Positions 13,201-20,625 are shown, counted from the stretch's first letter. The stretch: DNA of 64,000 nucleotides from SZUA-87 sp041687805 (GCA_041687805.1 JBDNJK010000031.1:27995-91994); one strand, 5' to 3'. The notes: a model not told the origin generated them from the sequence alone. A program made the numbers and translations.

Positions 13201-13831
13201 AGCCAAGGGCACGCAACAGTACGAACAGGCTGATGCGACGCTTGCGAGCCACGCGCGCTCCGGCGGTGACGTCCTTGCCGGGCTTCTGCTCGACGTCGAA
13301 CTCGATCCATTCACCGCGGTACGGGTGGACGGTGCCGGTGACAAGCTGATGCTTCGACAGGTTGCGCAAACGGAATCGTTCACCCGGCTGGAAGATGACG
13401 CCAGGGGAACGAACAAGCTGCGACACGACGACACGCTCGGTGCCGTTGATGATGAACGTGCCCTTGTCGGTCATCATGGGGAAATCACCCATGAACACCG
13501 TCTGTTCTTTGATTTCGCCAGTGTTGGCGTTCATGAACCGAGCGCGCACGAAGATTGGCGCGGCGTAGGTGATGTCCTTCTCGCGACACTCCTCAACCGT
13601 GAACTTCGGAACGGGCTCCAGATCCGGACCGTTGGGATCGAAGTCCAACTCGAGCTGGAGAGTTTCCGTGAAGTCCTTAATAGGGGACATGTCACGGAAG
13701 GTCTGCGTGAGACCCTCTGCCAAGAGTCGTCTGAACGACTCACGTTGAATTTCAATCAAATCCGGAAGCGGTAAAACCTCAGGAAGATTGCCGAAAGAAT
13801 AGCGATCGCGATTAGCGGCGCGTGTGGTCAC
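10241..13831 (-). CDS. rpoB: RNA polymerase subunit beta
   Basis: 1196 aa if started at the GTG at 13831, which has GGGAG five bases upstream. The GTG at 13852 has no such site. Conserved blocks include GTSQLSQFMDQ, LTHRRRLSALGPGGLSRERA, HYGRMCPIETPEGPNIGLI, NLMVAFMPWHGYNFEDAI and RFGEMEVWALEAYGAAY. In the rifampicin-binding region the Asp of MDQ, the His of THRRR and the Ser of LSALG are wild-type. DQ is followed by V-N where E. coli has N-N. The C-terminal tail is Ala/Arg-rich. Here rpoB is separated from rplL by a phosphatase gene and about 250 bp of upstream sequence (13832-14079), where its own promoter probably lies. Confidence 0.98.
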   Translation of the reverse strand: MTTRAANRDRYSFGNLPEVLPLPDLIEIQRESFRRLLAEGLTQTFRDMSPIKDFTETLQLELDFDPNGPDLEPVPKFTVEECREKDITYAAPIFVRARFMNANTGEIKEQTVFMGDFPMMTDKGTFIINGTERVVVSQLVRSPGVIFQPGERFRLRNLSKHQLVTGTVHPYRGEWIEFDVEQKPGKDVTAGARVARKRRISLFVLLRALGYDEVSHPGFLERFVEYFDFLEGQWEKDKELAPTQEEALLEIYKRARPGEPPTVESARSYFRNAFFEPRRYDLSRVGRHKLNRKLGPELDFLENQFGLELDRPDLDSPVLAQCEMLAATTYLLNLAKAEPGYRLDDQDHFANRRIRSVGELIQNQVRIGLSRMERVVRERMTTQDVEAITPQTLINIRPVVAAIKEFFGTSQLSQFMDQVNPLSGLTHRRRLSALGPGGLSRERAGFEVRDVHFSHYGRMCPIETPEGPNIGLIGGLASYAQVNLFGFIESPYRKVVDGVATHEIVYLTADEEEEFVVAQANARMDEHGCLLDDRVLVRRSPQAASLRDLRLQLEQEVFFGATTEISSVPPAEVQMMDISPKQIISVATALIPFLEHDDANRALMGANMQRQAVPLLRAEAGYVGTGIEERCAFDAADMLAAEDDGTVLELDADHIVIDYKKLGTKAIKFHKFERSNQDTCITQKPRVSEGEKVKKGDVLADGPSTDGGELALGKNLMVAFMPWHGYNFEDAIILSERLVKDDVLTSIHIKEHEVDARDTKLGPEEITRDIPNLSEEILADLDERGIIRVGAEVGPGDVLVGKVTPKGETELTPEERLLRAIFGEKAREVRDTSMKVPHGETGKVIDVKVFDREDSHELTPGVNQLVRVYVAQKRKISVGDKLAGRHGNKGVISRIVPIEDMPYNADGQQVDIILNPLGVPSRMNIGQVLEAHLGYCARWGWDLDGNKVGVPPVSGTERKTRPTTTPSTYVATPVFDGAKWDEHDLAGDKPVIVDILQNINPESADGETRLIQANGKQVLFDGATGEPYDNAVMTGYVYILKLHHLVDDKIHARSTGPYSMITQQPLGGKAQFGGQRFGEMEVWALEAYGAAYCLQELLTIKSDDVLGRVKVYESIVKGENIPEPGIPESFKVLIKEMQALCINVEVLSHDGQEIEMRELDEETFRTVAELGIDLQRPERGSDEEDAARAAARAARA

Positions 13832-14079
13832 ATGGACTCCCGTTGAGCGCACGAAAGAGGTCGACCGTGATCTTCGAGCGCGCGCGTGAACGATCTAAAA
13901 AGATAGGAAACAGGCGCGACGACGACCACGGTAGATGGCAGGATACTGCGCCGGACATGGCGGGGCAACCTGAACCTGCACCGCCGAAAACCAACGGTGC
14001 ACTTGCCAGAGCCGTTGAATCGGCTGTGACGTTCGCGAAGAGTACGTATTTAGAGCGCAGAGGTCAAGGACTTGCCGCG

Positions 14080-15069
14080 TTAATCATTCTGTCGGTCGTA
14101 CAACATCTGACGGCGTACGGCTTCCGAAGCTGACTTTGTGATACCGGCAAATCGCAGGTAACCGTCGAAGCTGTCCCACCGATCTTGCATTCCCTCGAGC
14201 ACAGCGCGCATCACTCCCCGAGGTGCCATCCAGAGCGTCTCGAACTCCCGCGGTTCAAGTCCCATTGCTTGCAGCGCCGTCGAAAACTGGGGACCATGAG
14301 GTGGGGCGTATGAATTGGTCAGCTCGTAATCGTCGAGAACATCACCGGCGTCGACCCCGCACATGGACAACAGAACCATCGCCATGACGCCGGTGCGGTC
14401 CTTCCCAGCGGTGCAGTGAAACAACACTCTCTCGCCCGCGGCAACCGCCGCGGCCACCGTCGAAATATGGTCGGTAAATTCGTCGAGCATCACCAGATAG
14501 CCGGTGGACATCTCGGGTTGACCAAATTTCGTGAGCTCACCCACCTCGATTCGTTCCATGATCGTGCGCGCTTGTACGCCATCGCTCGACATGGGAAGCC
14601 GTACCAACTCGACCCCCTCGGGGAGGCGATCCGGAGCGTCGTCCACTTCGGCATCGACCCTCAGATCAAAAATCTTGGTGATACCAAGGTCGAGAACCCG
14701 CACATGGTCTTCATCAGACATCGCGTCGAGCCGATCACTCCGAAAAACTCGACCCCACCGGGTATTGCCGCCCGACGCCGAGCGATATCCACCGAGATCA
14801 CGAAAGTTTCTCGGCCCATCCATTTCAAGCCGACGTTCCGCTGCCACCACAAAACCCGTGTGCGGATCGAACAGGTGGACATACGGCCGCTTGACCCCGC
14901 CGATAGGGACAATCGCGACACCGGGTGAATCAGGTGCAAAAACATTCACTCCGGCGTCATCTGGATCGAGTGAGACAAAGATCGACAAGGACTCGCCGCC
15001 GCCTCGCCAAGTAACCACCAGTTGATCGCCAGACGACACGACGTTGACATTGGAAAGCGGCGCTGGCAC
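14080..15069 (-). CDS. Protein tyrosine/serine phosphatase (Y_phosphatase3 type)
   Basis: 329 aa with GTG start. The first ~85 residues are a beta-rich segment of unknown role. The phosphatase part begins at GPRNFRDLGGYRS (about residue 86), which is typical of this bacterial family, and holds the CX5R catalytic loop HCTAGKDRTG near residue 220. An Asp-rich region (DLGITKIFDLRVDAEVDD) precedes the loop. It is cytoplasmic by appearance, with no signal peptide. It lies between rplL and rpoB on the same strand, an unusual place for such a gene. Its GTG is 14 bases from a 26-bp hairpin. Substrate unknown. Confidence 0.88.
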   Translation of the reverse strand: MPAPLSNVNVVSSGDQLVVTWRGGGESLSIFVSLDPDDAGVNVFAPDSPGVAIVPIGGVKRPYVHLFDPHTGFVVAAERRLEMDGPRNFRDLGGYRSASGGNTRWGRVFRSDRLDAMSDEDHVRVLDLGITKIFDLRVDAEVDDAPDRLPEGVELVRLPMSSDGVQARTIMERIEVGELTKFGQPEMSTGYLVMLDEFTDHISTVAAAVAAGERVLFHCTAGKDRTGVMAMVLLSMCGVDAGDVLDDYELTNSYAPPHGPQFSTALQAMGLEPREFETLWMAPRGVMRAVLEGMQDRWDSFDGYLRFAGITKSASEAVRRQMLYDRQND

Positions 15070-15082
15070 GACGGAAGACTAG

Positions 15083-15138
15083 CGAGATTGTTGCAGAGGC
15101 GACGACACCAAAGTGTCGTCGCCTCTGCAACAATCTCG
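15083..15138. other. 26-bp perfect inverted repeat between rplL and the phosphatase gene
   Basis: The left arm (15083-15108, beginning CGAGATTGTTGCAGAGGCG) and right arm (15113-15138) are exact reverse complements around a CAAA loop. On the transcribed minus strand the RNA would form a 26-bp uninterrupted helix with a TTTG loop. There is no following T-run. The length suits an RNase III type processing site or a strong attenuator separating ribosomal-protein mRNA from downstream phosphatase/rpoBC mRNA. E. coli also has an RNase III site between rplL and rpoB. Confidence 0.85.
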
Positions 15139-15169
15139 GTCTCCGGAATGTCCGGAGGTGAAAGCGGTA

Positions 15170-15541
15170 TTACTTGACTTCGACGGTGGCGCCAGCAGCT
15201 TCGAGGGCCTCCTTGGCCTTCTCAGCGTCTTCCTTGGAAGCTCCCTCGAGGACAGCCTTCGGTGCGTTGTCAACGAGTTCCTTGGCTTCCTTGAGGCCCA
15301 AGGATGTGAGGCCACGGACCTCTTTGATGACCTGGATCTTCTTCTCGCCGGCGACCATGAGCACAACATCAAATGCTGTCTGCTCTTCGACTTCAGCAGC
15401 CTCAGCAGCCGGGGCAGCAGCCGCGGCGGCAGGAGCAGCGGCTGTGACGCCGAACTTCTCTTCGAACTCCGAGAGCAATTCGCTCAGTTCGAGAACGGTC
15501 ATCGACGCGATTGAGTCGAGGATTTCTTCTTTAGTTGCCAT
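15170..15541 (-). CDS. rplL: 50S ribosomal protein L7/L12
   Basis: 123 aa. The N-terminal dimerisation part reads SIASMTVLELSELLSEFEEK, followed by an Ala-rich hinge. The C-terminal factor-binding domain contains EKKIQVIKEVRGLTSLGLKE and ELVDNAPKAVLEG. It forms the stalk that recruits EF-Tu, EF-G, IF2 and release factors. Its start lies two bases after the rplJ stop, as usual for this pair. Confidence 0.99.
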   Translation of the reverse strand: MATKEEILDSIASMTVLELSELLSEFEEKFGVTAAAPAAAAAAPAAEAAEVEEQTAFDVVLMVAGEKKIQVIKEVRGLTSLGLKEAKELVDNAPKAVLEGASKEDAEKAKEALEAAGATVEVK

Positions 15542-15543
15542 GA

Positions 15544-16308
15544 TCAGGCCTCCTGTGGGTCGGCGTCAGCCGACGCCTGGTCGTCAGCGTCGTTCGACGC
15601 ATCTTCTTGTTTTGTGTCGGCATCGTCTGACGCCTGGGTTTCAGTGGCCTCGGCTTCATCAGATGCTTCGGCGGGTGTTTCTGTGGCTTCGGCATCGTCA
15701 GATACCTCGGCGGGTGCTTCTGTGGTCTCGGCTTCGTCTGAAGCCGGGGTCTCGGCCGGCGCATCGGCTGCGCCGCCCTGATCGATGAGTGCCTTGAGCC
15801 CATAAGCGAAATTACGAGGCAGGGCCTGTAGCAGGCCTGCCATCTTCGCAATCGGGGCCTGGAATGCACCAGCGAGTTGAGCGAGAAGAACATCCCTGGA
15901 CGGAAGTTCGGCCAGCGCCTTCAAGTCTTCGCTGCTCAGCAGCTTGTCGTCGAGGATGCCCCCCTTCAGAACGAGAGCTTCATTGCCTTTGGCGAAATCT
16001 TTGAGCGCCTTCGCCGCAGCAGCGACATCACCGGGTGTTCCATCAGCTTTCTCGCCTACAAAGGCAATAGCTGTCGGGCCAGTGAGCAACTCATCAATCT
16101 CGAGTCCGATCTCACGGGCAGCCAAACGCACAAGCGTGTTCTTGTAGATCTTGTACTCACTGCCCGCTTCGCGAAGTGCACGACGCAACTCAGCCATAGC
16201 TGCCACATCGAGCCCTCGGTATTCGGTCAGCATCACGCCGCCACTGTTGGCCAGCTTCTCGCGAACCTCTTCGACGATCGCGACCTTATCCGGTCTTGGG
16301 TCTCCCAT
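15544..16308 (-). CDS. rplJ: 50S ribosomal protein L10 with long acidic C-terminal repeat tail
   Basis: 254 aa; ordinary L10 is about 165-180 aa. The first ~175 residues are normal L10: VMLTEYRGLDVAAMAELRRA, YKIYKNTLVRLA and SRDVLLAQLAGAFQAP. The last ~75 residues are a tail of Ala, Glu, Asp and Thr in imperfect repeats (ETPASDEAETTEAPAEVS and variants). The frame is intact and the stop lies two bases before rplL, so the tail is not a read-through. The ribosome site is very strong (AAGGAGGTGA). The gene is preceded by a structured L10 leader. Confidence 0.97.
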   Translation of the reverse strand: MGDPRPDKVAIVEEVREKLANSGGVMLTEYRGLDVAAMAELRRALREAGSEYKIYKNTLVRLAAREIGLEIDELLTGPTAIAFVGEKADGTPGDVAAAAKALKDFAKGNEALVLKGGILDDKLLSSEDLKALAELPSRDVLLAQLAGAFQAPIAKMAGLLQALPRNFAYGLKALIDQGGAADAPAETPASDEAETTEAPAEVSDDAEATETPAEASDEAEATETQASDDADTKQEDASNDADDQASADADPQEA

Positions 16309-16500
16309 TTCACCTCCTTATTCTCTGTCGGGTGCGCCAAGCGCACTGTTGATGTGCGTAGAACGCACTCGGGCGCCCACCAAACAGGCGGACGCCTCGA
16401 GAAACCTGGCCGTGGATTACCGGCTCGGTGATACGGGGCTCCCCCTACGCCGGCGGGACAAGTCCCATTGATGCTCATAATGAGCGCACCGGAGGTCTTA
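16309..16500 (-). promoter_or_regulatory. Ribosomal protein L10 leader (autoregulatory mRNA structure)
   Basis: The ~190 nt before rplJ holds no gene but several perfect stems: GTGCGT/ACGCAC (16354-16368, 3-nt loop) and TGCGC/GCGCA (16333-16345, 3-nt loop), plus a GGCG...CGCC region further upstream. L10(L12)4 binding to a leader at this place is established for rplJL operons. The assignment rests on position and stem content, not on a covariance match. Confidence 0.65.
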
Positions 16501-16524
16501 GGTGAGCAAGATTTTCAGCTGTAG

Positions 16525-16551
16525 AGCGGTGAGGCTAACGGCCTCACCGCT
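16525..16551. terminator. Hairpin after rplA (attenuator or weak terminator)
   Basis: A perfect 11-bp inverted repeat (AGCGGTGAGGC / GCCTCACCGCT) with a 5-nt loop lies 16 bp past the rplA stop and before the L10 leader. No T-tract follows on the minus strand, so it may partly separate rplKA from rplJL expression instead of fully ending transcription. Confidence 0.5.
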
Positions 16552-16566
16552 GTATTACTCGGGTAT

Positions 16567-17268
16567 TCAGTCCTCGATACCAACGATGAGGCCCGGGTCG
16601 ACACTGACTCCCGGCCCCATGGTGGATGAAATCACAACCTTGCGAACGTACTTGCCCTTGGCCGAAGCCGGCCTCACCCGTTCGAGTTCGCCAAATGCTG
16701 TCCGGAGATTGCTGAGCAGAGCTTCTTCGGTGAACGAGGCCTTGCCAATCGGCACATGAACATTGGCAAAACGGTCGGTGCGATATTCAACCCGGCCACC
16801 CTTGAATTCACCGATTGCCTTGGCGACATCAGGGGTGACGGTGCCGGTCTTGGGGTTTGGCATCAGACCACGCGGTCCGAGCACGCGCCCGAGCTTGCCA
16901 ACCACCGGCATCATGTCGGGGGTGGCAATGGCGAGATCAAATGCGGTCATGCCGCCTTCAATTTCGGCGGCGAGGTCTTCGGCACCGACAAACTCTGCAC
17001 CGGCTTCGCGAGCAGCAGCAGCAGCTTCACCTTGGGCGAACACGGCGATGCGAACATCTTTGCCGGTGCCGGCGGGTAGAGCGACAGTGCCGCGAATCAT
17101 CTGATCGGCCTTGCGGGGGTCTACGCCCAGCCGGACAACCAGATCGATTGTTTCGTCGAACTTTGCCGAAGCGAGAGACTTGACCAGCGCAACCGATTCC
17201 TCATCGGAATGTTGGTGGTCGTGGTCGTAGCGTTTCGCTGCGTCGGTGTACTTCTTACCTTTCGCCAT
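16567..17268 (-). CDS. rplA: 50S ribosomal protein L1
   Basis: 233 aa from the ATG at 17268 (MAKGKKYTDAAKRYD), which has GGGAG upstream. The open frame runs further to 17319 but without L1 similarity. Family blocks: LVVRLGVDPRKADQMIRGTV, the L1 signature region MMPVVGKLGRVLGPRGLMPN, and KGKYVRKVVISSTMGPGV. L1 forms the mobile stalk at the E site and in many bacteria represses its own operon. It follows rplK by about 110 bp. Confidence 0.98.
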   Translation of the reverse strand: MAKGKKYTDAAKRYDHDHQHSDEESVALVKSLASAKFDETIDLVVRLGVDPRKADQMIRGTVALPAGTGKDVRIAVFAQGEAAAAAREAGAEFVGAEDLAAEIEGGMTAFDLAIATPDMMPVVGKLGRVLGPRGLMPNPKTGTVTPDVAKAIGEFKGGRVEYRTDRFANVHVPIGKASFTEEALLSNLRTAFGELERVRPASAKGKYVRKVVISSTMGPGVSVDPGLIVGIED

Positions 17269-17376
17269 GATGGCTCCCTCTAGTAAGTGTGCCGCCAGCG
17301 AGGTCGTCTGGTCGGTCACGTTGATAGGTCTGTTTGGTCGAACCTGCAGCCGTTAAGCCGGAAGTGGAAGAAAGAA

Positions 17377-17805
17377 TCAGCCCTCGACCGTGATGCCCAT
17401 GGAACGAGCGGTGCCCGCAACCTGAGCTTTGGCGCCTTCGAGATCGATGGCGTTGAGATCTGGCATCTTGATCTCAGCGATTTCGGCAACCTGCGCATCG
17501 GTGATCGACGCGGCAACTTCTCGACCAGGATTGCTGGCAGCCTTGTCGATACCGGCCGCCTGAGAAATCAGAAACGGAGTTGGGGGAGTCTTGAGAATGA
17601 AGCTGAAGGTGCGATCCTCGAAGATGCTTATCTCGACTGGGATGATCTGACCACGCTTGTCTTCGGTGCGTGAGTTGTATGCCTTGCAAAAATCCATGAT
17701 CGCGACACCGTGGGGACCAAGCGCGGTGCCGACCGGCGGCGCGGGAGATGCCTGACCGGCGGGGATCTGAATTTTGACTACAGCAGAGACCTGCTTTTTT
17801 GCCAT
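17377..17805 (-). CDS. rplK: 50S ribosomal protein L11
   Basis: 142 aa from the ATG at 17805 (MAKKQVSAVVKIQIPAGQ), the standard length. The frame upstream is not L11. The proline-rich NTD motif ASPAPPVGTALGPHGVAIMD and the C-terminal rRNA-binding domain (VAEIAEIKMPDLNAIDLEGA, then GTARSMGITVEG) are present. L11 supports the GTPase-associated centre and RelA activation. It lies 64 bp downstream of nusG. Confidence 0.98.
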   Translation of the reverse strand: MAKKQVSAVVKIQIPAGQASPAPPVGTALGPHGVAIMDFCKAYNSRTEDKRGQIIPVEISIFEDRTFSFILKTPPTPFLISQAAGIDKAASNPGREVAASITDAQVAEIAEIKMPDLNAIDLEGAKAQVAGTARSMGITVEG

Positions 17806-17869
17806 GGCTAATGTTCCTGAGAGAAAGGGGGACGAAACAGTGTGGCGCCGGCCGCGGCCAGCCACAACC

Positions 17870-18700
17870 TCAGAGTCGCGCGACCTGCGCGAATTCGAGT
17901 TCGACCGGAGTTTCCCGGCCGAAGATATTCAGTAGGACCTTGACCTTGAGTTGGTCCTCGTTGATTTCGATGATCTCGCCAAGGAAGTCGGCGAACGGCC
18001 CCTCGACAACTCGAATGGTTTCGCCCATTCCGTATTCGAACATGGGCTTCGACTTCTTGGCTGCAGCGCGCTGGCGTTCGGCCTCCAAGCCCAGGAATGT
18101 CTCGACATCTCGGCGACGAAGCGGCGATGGCTTGCCACCCTGATTGACGAATCCGGTTACTCCTGGCGTGTTGCGAAGGACATACCAAGCATCATCATCG
18201 AGCCGACAACGCACCAGCAGGTAGCCGGGGAACAACTTCTTCTCGCTGACGACCTTCTTCAGATTCTTGAGTTCGGTCACCTCACGAGTGGGAATCTGGA
18301 CCTCGTAGATGCGGTGATCCATGTTCATCGACTCGGTGCGAGCCTCGATGTTTCGCTTCACCTTCTTTTCGTAACCCGACTGGGTGTGGACCACATACCA
18401 CTTTCCCGGGCGGTCGAAGGGGCTGAGGTAAGGCTCCTCTTCCTCGACTTCACCATCGGCGGCCAAGAGGGCATCCTCATCGACAACTTCGGCGACAACA
18501 TCGACTGCCCCGATGGGACCGGTCCACTCGTTGGACAGAACTGTTGGCGCAACCTCAGCAACCTCAGCAACCTCAGCCTCGGCGGCAAGAGCCGACTCGA
18601 CCTCGTCCATAGGCGCGGCGTCGGCCGGTTCTGTGGGCTCTGGGGTGTCGATGTCGGTGGACTCTGGGGTATCGGTGGCCATGTCTTCTTCTTCTGGCAT
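17870..18700 (-). CDS. nusG: Transcription termination/antitermination factor NusG with acidic N-terminal extension
   Basis: 276 aa against about 180 for typical NusG. The NusG core starts at about residue 100 (KWYVVHTQSGYEKKVKRNIE). It continues through FPGYLLVRCRLDDDAWYVLR and TPGVTGFVN, and ends in a KOW domain (GETIRVVEGPFADFLGEI). The first ~98 residues are almost free of basic residues and rich in Glu, Asp, Ala, Pro and Thr; N-terminal acidic extensions are known in some actinobacterial NusG proteins. NusG couples RNA polymerase to ribosomes or Rho. It follows secE by four bases. Confidence 0.97.
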   Translation of the reverse strand: MPEEEDMATDTPESTDIDTPEPTEPADAAPMDEVESALAAEAEVAEVAEVAPTVLSNEWTGPIGAVDVVAEVVDEDALLAADGEVEEEEPYLSPFDRPGKWYVVHTQSGYEKKVKRNIEARTESMNMDHRIYEVQIPTREVTELKNLKKVVSEKKLFPGYLLVRCRLDDDAWYVLRNTPGVTGFVNQGGKPSPLRRRDVETFLGLEAERQRAAAKKSKPMFEYGMGETIRVVEGPFADFLGEIIEINEDQLKVKVLLNIFGRETPVELEFAQVARL

Positions 18701-18704
18701 GAGA

Positions 18705-19004
18705 TTAATTGGCGAACAAGTCGAGAACCAATGTCGAGAAGAGCCAGTCGAGGCCGTAGATCATCGACGTGAGAACAACGATAGTGACCAGAACGACTAT
18801 CGAATAGTTGAATGTCTCAGCGCGAGATGGCCACGCGACCTTCCGAAGCTCGCCACGCACTTCCCCGAGGAACTGAATGGGGCTCGTTCGCTGCTGAGGC
18901 GGCGCAGATGAAGTCGGCTGGCGACGTTTACGAACGGGCGCGCCATCGGCGTCGACCTCGCCCTGCTTTTGCAGCATTCTCTTTTGTTGTCGGTTCATCG
19001 ACAT
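18705..19004 (-). CDS. secE: Preprotein translocase subunit SecE
   Basis: 99 aa. A basic, polar N-terminus (MSMNRQQKRMLQKQGE) leads to the SecE signature FLGEVRGELRKVAWPSRAET and a single membrane helix (SIVVLVTIVVLTSMIYGL). SecE clamps SecY in the plasma membrane. The tRNA-Trp - secE - nusG - rplK order is the usual one. Confidence 0.96.
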   Translation of the reverse strand: MSMNRQQKRMLQKQGEVDADGAPVRKRRQPTSSAPPQQRTSPIQFLGEVRGELRKVAWPSRAETFNYSIVVLVTIVVLTSMIYGLDWLFSTLVLDLFAN

Positions 19005-19055
19005 TTGAGATCCCTCGAACTATCGGCGAAGCCACCACTTGGCGGCACCATCTCG

Positions 19056-19128
19056 CAGGGGCGGCAGGACTCGAACCTGCAACCGCCGGTTTTGGAGACC
19101 GGTGCTCTACCAATTGAGCCACGCCCCT
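19056..19128 (-). tRNA. tRNA-Trp (CCA)
   Basis: The minus strand folds as a cloverleaf. The acceptor AGGGGCG pairs with CGCCCCT, the D-arm reads GCTCAATTGGTAGAGC, and the anticodon loop CTCCAAA gives CCA. The T-arm is GCAGGTTCGAGTCCTGC and the discriminator is G. It sits upstream of secE. Confidence 0.97.
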
Positions 19129-19199
19129 GAGAACGGCACCCAAGGCTAGCAGCAGACATTCTAATATCGACCGGCCGTTTGGGTGGCACTTCGATCGCC

Positions 19200-19553
19200 T
19201 CAGCCGGCAAGTCGAGTGGCCCGAGCCTGCCGTGACGCCACAACGATCACGCCGGCTACGGCTGCCAACCCTCCCAGGGTTGCAGCCGTGGCTTTGGCCA
19301 ACCGCCGATTGGCGTGATCGTCGAAACGGTCGAGGTCAGACAGGATCTCGTGGCGTATTGCCGGATCTAGGGCCACCGGCACGCCGGCAAGTTCACGCAG
19401 CGACCGGCTGAGGCGACGAAATCCCGAAAGTTCGGCCTGACATCGCAAGCACTCTTTCACGTGGCGTCGGGCCGCAACCGGCAACAACTCCACATCGCCG
19501 TACTCGGCAAGCACATCAGAGATCGAACCGCAGTCGTAGTTGTCAGGAGACAT
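19200..19553 (-). CDS. Zinc-binding anti-sigma factor, single-pass membrane protein
   Basis: 117 aa from the ATG at 19553. The longer open frame to 19691 lies within the sigma gene and is not used. The N-terminal half has the anti-sigma zinc motif HxxxCxxC (RRHVKECLRCQ, about residue 30). Near the C-terminus is a hydrophobic helix (ATLGGLAAVAGVIVVAS), so it probably holds its sigma factor at the membrane. It overlaps the end of the ECF sigma gene by 11 bp, the classic coupling of cognate pairs. Signal unknown. Confidence 0.85.
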   Translation of the reverse strand: MSPDNYDCGSISDVLAEYGDVELLPVAARRHVKECLRCQAELSGFRRLSRSLRELAGVPVALDPAIRHEILSDLDRFDDHANRRLAKATAATLGGLAAVAGVIVVASRQARATRLAG

Positions 19554-20205
19554 TGGTCTGCTCACCTTCCCCTGGAAGAGGAAACACCCGTTCACGAAGT
19601 TGACGGCGTGCCCGGTGAAGCCTGACCTTTGCGGCACTGACCGAGATGCCCAACTCAGTGGCGATGGCCTCGTGGGGCATGTCGTAGACATCTCGGAGAA
19701 CCACCACCGATCGTAACTTGATAGGCAATTCGACTATTGCGTCGTCGAGGCGTGCTGAGAGGTCGGAGACCGCAGCCAAAGACGCTGGGTCGTCCACCAC
19801 CAGAGGATCCGACATGATCGCCTCGTCGGGAAGATCGAAATGGCGATGGCGAGAACCCTTACCCATGTGAGTGGCCGAGCAGTTGGCGACGATGCGGTAG
19901 AGCCAAGTGGAGAAACGCGACTCGCTACGGAACTTCCCAATCGCCCTATAGGCCCTTAGGTAAGCGTCCTGTACCACGTCGCGCGCGTCCTCCTCATTGC
20001 CGGTCAGGCGGAACGCCAACCCGTAGGCATCGCGATAGGTGCGCCTGACCAGTTCGTCGAATGATTCACGATCTCCGGCTACTGCCAGCCCGACCAATTG
20101 ATCAGACTCGAGATCCAACAGTTTCGACCGACCCGAACCAGAATGGTTACTCGACGTATCTGTGACGACCCGAAACTTGCGACATCGGATTGACTTGGAT
20201 GTCAT
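19543..20205 (-). CDS. ECF-type RNA polymerase sigma factor
   Basis: 220 aa from the ATG at 20205; a TTG at 20217 is an alternative. Region 2 is clear (DQLVGLAVAGDRESFDELVR, then DARDVVQDAYLRAYRAIGKF and SRFSTWLYRIVANCS). Region 4 has LRDVYDMPHEAIATELGISV and a recognition helix with SAAKVRLHRARRQLRE. The two regions are joined by a short acidic linker, with no region 3, as expected for ECF sigmas. It is followed by its overlapping anti-sigma gene. Three tRNA genes flank the pair on the same strand; the regulon cannot be inferred. Confidence 0.93.
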   Translation of the reverse strand: MTSKSIRCRKFRVVTDTSSNHSGSGRSKLLDLESDQLVGLAVAGDRESFDELVRRTYRDAYGLAFRLTGNEEDARDVVQDAYLRAYRAIGKFRSESRFSTWLYRIVANCSATHMGKGSRHRHFDLPDEAIMSDPLVVDDPASLAAVSDLSARLDDAIVELPIKLRSVVVLRDVYDMPHEAIATELGISVSAAKVRLHRARRQLRERVFPLPGEGEQTNVS

Positions 20206-20233
20206 CTCGCCGCCCAACGTTCGATCGAAGAAG

Positions 20234-20307
20234 TAGCGACGGACAGATTCGAACTGTCGACCTCTCGATTATGAGTCGAGCGCTCTCACCAACTGAGCTA
20301 CGTCGCC
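20234..20307 (-). tRNA. tRNA-Met (CAT), elongator-type (Ile2 not excluded)
   Basis: Minus-strand cloverleaf: acceptor GGCGACG/CGTCGCT (one G-T pair), D-arm GCTCAGTTGGTGAGAGC, anticodon stem CTCGA/TCGAG with loop CTCATAA (CAT), T-arm GACAGTTCGAATCTGTC. The anticodon stem lacks the three G-C pairs of an initiator. A CAT anticodon can also belong to tRNA-Ile2, which sequence alone does not settle here. Confidence 0.93.
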
Positions 20308-20330
20308 GCCCGGGTCGGTGGCCCGGCCCG

Positions 20331-20406
20331 TGGAGCTCCCTGTCAGAATTGAACTGACGACCTTCTCCTTACCATGGAGACGCTCTACCGACTGAGCTAA
20401 GGGAGC
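20331..20406 (-). tRNA. tRNA-Thr (GGT)
   Basis: Minus-strand cloverleaf: acceptor GCTCCCT/AGGGAGC, D-arm GCTCAGTCGGTAGAGC, anticodon stem TCTCC/GGAGA with loop ATGGTAA (GGT), T-arm GTCAGTTCAATTCTGAC, discriminator T, with CCA encoded at 20331-20333. It lies 23 bp upstream of tRNA-Met, probably in one transcript. Confidence 0.96.
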
Positions 20407-20625
20407 CTGCTCCGCGCCGCCTTCTGGGCCACGATGAGCGTCGGCAATGATGCCACGGGTGATGGCGCTATCCAACCCGTCGCCATCTTTCATCTGATCA
20501 TTGTCACTCCAGTCCTCATTTCTTGCCGGGGGTTTATGACATTCGTCATATAGGTGAACCGTTCGCCCCATGAGACATGAGCCAATTGACTCAAGTTGTT
20601 CTCAGAGCGTGCCGATTCAAACGGC

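Noticed and set aside
12251..13774. 507-aa plus-strand open frame antiparallel to rpoB
   Set aside because: It lies wholly over a well conserved gene, its protein is a composition shadow, and long antisense frames are expected at this GC content. The same applies to those over rpoC (9248-10390), fusA (3231-4370), tuf (1831-3150) and acs (49458-50753).
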